Below are positions 4,962 to 5,831 of a DNA stretch of 5,831 nt, one piece after another. The DNA lies in the NCBI GenBank assembly GCA_045805565.1, contig JBJMKZ010000018.1, positions 1 to 5,831 of the forward strand, written 5' to 3'. The notes beneath the pieces were generated by a model. That model ran no database searches. It was not told where the DNA came from and was given only the letters and a program-made list of their open reading frames with translations. This stretch comes from DATAEY01 sp045805565. GTDB lineage: Bacteria > Actinomycetota > Thermoleophilia > Solirubrobacterales > Solirubrobacteraceae. Within the stretch, counting starts at the first letter, position 1. Each line of letters starts with the position of its first letter. The position numbers were made by a program, and so were the translations under genes.

Positions 4962-5657
4962 ACGGGCTACCTCTACGACACCTTCCGCGCCACCGAGCGC
5001 CGGAACAAGCAGCGCCTCCTCGAGCTGGCGCCCCCGTCTCCCGGGGCGAAGCTGCTGGACCTCGGCTGCAACGACGGGAGCTTCACCATGGAGCTGGCCC
5101 GCAAGGTCGGCGCGGCGCGAGTGGCAGGAGTCGAGTTCGTCGACCACCTCGGCGAGGCGGCGAGCACCCGCGGCGTAGAGGTGCTCTCTCACGACCTCAA
5201 CCACCCGCTCCCCTACGCCTCGGGCGAGTTCGACGTCGTGCACTCGAACCAGGTCATCGAGCACCTGCGCAACACCGACGGCTTCCTGCGCGAGATCCGG
5301 CGCGTGCTCCAGCCGTCGGGCTATGCGCTGGTGTCCACCAACAACCTGGCGAGTTGGCACAACGTCTTCTCGCTGGTCCTCGGCATGCAACCGACCCCAT
5401 GTCACGTCAGCGACGCGGTGGTGGTCGGAAACCGTCTCGATCCGCTTCGCGGCCAGGCCCATCCCGAGAGGGGCTCGGCCCACCTGCGACTCTTCTCGTT
5501 CCGCGCCCTGGCCGAGCTCGCCCGATGGCACGGCTTCCGGGTGGACACGCTGGTGACCGCGGGTTACTACCCGTTTCCGCCCGCCGTCGCCGACGTCCTG
5601 TGCCGGGTCGATCCGCGGCACGGAGCCTTCTTGATCGCCCGCCTGCGCTCGACCTAG
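4962..5657 (+). CDS. Class I SAM-dependent methyltransferase with apparent ACG start
   Basis: Read from ACG 4962, this is a 231-residue class I methyltransferase of the Methyltransf_11/23 type. Motif I, LLDLGCNDGSF, lies at 31-41 and binds the SAM methionine part. An acidic residue at the end of strand 2 (GVEF, E58) would bind the ribose. FDVVHSNQVIEHL (90-102) is the motif around strand 4, and FLREIRRVLQPSGYALVSTNN (108-128) covers the helix and strand 5. The C-terminal part (HLRLFSFRALAELARWHGF) is usual for sugar, lipid or small-molecule methyltransferases. The substrate cannot be read. The first ATG in frame, at 5088, falls after motif I and would remove the cofactor site, so it cannot be the functional start. 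The frame is open back to a TAG at 4944-4946, with no ATG, GTG or TTG before 5088. The only well-placed codon is ACG, five bases after AGGAGG. It lies 41 bases downstream of the membrane protein gene and may be cotranscribed. Function is confident; the start is unusual. Confidence 0.85.
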   Translation, partial: TGYLYDTFRATERRNKQRLLELAPPSPGAKLLDLGCNDGSFTMELARKVGAARVAGVEFVDHLGEAASTRGVEVLSHDLNHPLPYASGEFDVVHSNQVIEHLRNTDGFLREIRRVLQPSGYALVSTNNLASWHNVFSLVLGMQPTPCHVSDAVVVGNRLDPLRGQAHPERGSAHLRLFSFRALAELARWHGFRVDTLVTAGYYPFPPAVADVLCRVDPRHGAFLIARLRST

Positions 5658-5831
5658 AGGTCCGCGTAGGCGGCGAGGAGAGCGCGAAGCGACCGATCGA
5701 GCGACAGGCGCTCGGCGTTGCGGCCGAACCACTCGGCGGTGGAGCGCCGCAACTCGTGGCCGGCACGGTGGACCCCGAGAATCGATTCGGCCAGATCGTC
5801 TGGCGACGCCGAGGCGGCGACAAATCCGTTC
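5654..5831 (-). CDS. C-terminal part of a probable family-4 glycosyltransferase (partial)
   Basis: On the minus strand, reading from 5830 down to the stop at 5656-5654, there are 58 in-frame residues with no visible start because the gene runs off the window. The peptide begins NGFVAASASPDDLAESILGV. It continues with an Arg- and Ala-rich helix (ELRRSTAEWFGRNAERLS) and ends LRALLAAYADL. This order is typical of the last 60 residues of GT4-type (GT-B fold) glycosyltransferases: an NG(F/Y) turn after the nucleotide-sugar site, then SP-(D/E)-x-LA, a helix with the W/F-N-A pattern, and a final helix ending in Y. Such enzymes transfer a sugar from a nucleotide donor in the cytoplasm. The catalytic part is outside the window. 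The gene converges on the methyltransferase, sharing CTAG. Two longer minus-strand readings over the same bases give Arg/Pro/Ser-rich protein and are not real. Confidence 0.75.
   Translation of the reverse strand, partial: NGFVAASASPDDLAESILGVHRAGHELRRSTAEWFGRNAERLSLDRSLRALLAAYADL

Noticed and set aside
5088..5657. Methyltransferase starting at ATG 5088
   Set aside because: This start removes SAM motif I, which is clearly encoded just upstream in the same frame, and no Shine-Dalgarno precedes it.
4329..5732. A 467-residue minus-strand open frame covering the methyltransferase
   Set aside because: It is antisense to a gene with clear SAM-binding motifs and has unnatural composition. The true minus-strand gene uses a different frame and begins beyond the window.
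5407..5823. A 138-residue minus-strand open frame at the right edge
   Set aside because: Its product is Arg/Pro/Ser-rich. The alternative minus frame over the same bases gives a recognisable glycosyltransferase C-terminus.
1..5831. Mobile element, CRISPR array, tRNA or rRNA
   Set aside because: No transposase or integrase reading, no regularly spaced repeats, no tRNA-like cloverleaf and no rRNA-like stretch were seen, and codon pattern is uniform across the window.

Overview
The window is very GC-rich, with coding frames dominated by G or C at the third codon position. The proteins are rich in Ala, Arg, Glu and Gly. A DivIVA-type coiled-coil protein, a GlsB/YeaQ-type small membrane protein and two lineage-type hypothetical membrane proteins point to a high-GC actinobacterium. 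My impression, from remembered family resemblance and not from a search, is the class Thermoleophilia (Solirubrobacterales and relatives). No RNA gene, insertion sequence, CRISPR array or other mobile element is visible, and the region reads as ordinary chromosomal sequence.

Layout. Bases 1-63 hold the last 20 codons of a forward gene. A DivIVA-like protein follows (187-867), then a GlsB/YeaQ/YmgE-family three-helix membrane protein with a strong ribosome binding site (1002-1271). Next come a small protein with Glu/Arg-rich arms and two membrane segments (1353-1865), and a single-pass membrane protein with an extracytoplasmic domain (1944-2522, GTG start just after a -10-like TATCCT). Then comes a 782-residue polytopic membrane protein resembling GT-C glycosyltransferases, with a large C-terminal extracytoplasmic part (2572-4920). 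A class I SAM-dependent methyltransferase follows (4962-5657). The window ends inside a convergent minus-strand gene whose visible 58 residues look like the C-terminus of a family-4 glycosyltransferase (5654-5831).

The genes fall into two loose groups. The left half encodes small envelope, cell-shape or stress-type membrane and coiled-coil proteins. The right half looks like the edge of a glycan-assembly locus: a membrane glycosyltransferase candidate, a methyltransferase that could decorate a sugar or lipid, and a cytoplasmic glycosyltransferase facing it. The functional link within the right half is inferred from neighbourhood only.

The most notable observations are three. The methyltransferase frame has no ATG, GTG or TTG upstream of its SAM-binding motif, but has a perfect AGGAGG five bases before an ACG codon, suggesting an ACG start or an ATG-to-ACG change. 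The methyltransferase and the opposing glycosyltransferase share a CTAG tetranucleotide that supplies both stop codons. The 782-residue membrane protein is a candidate glycosyltransferase of unassigned family.
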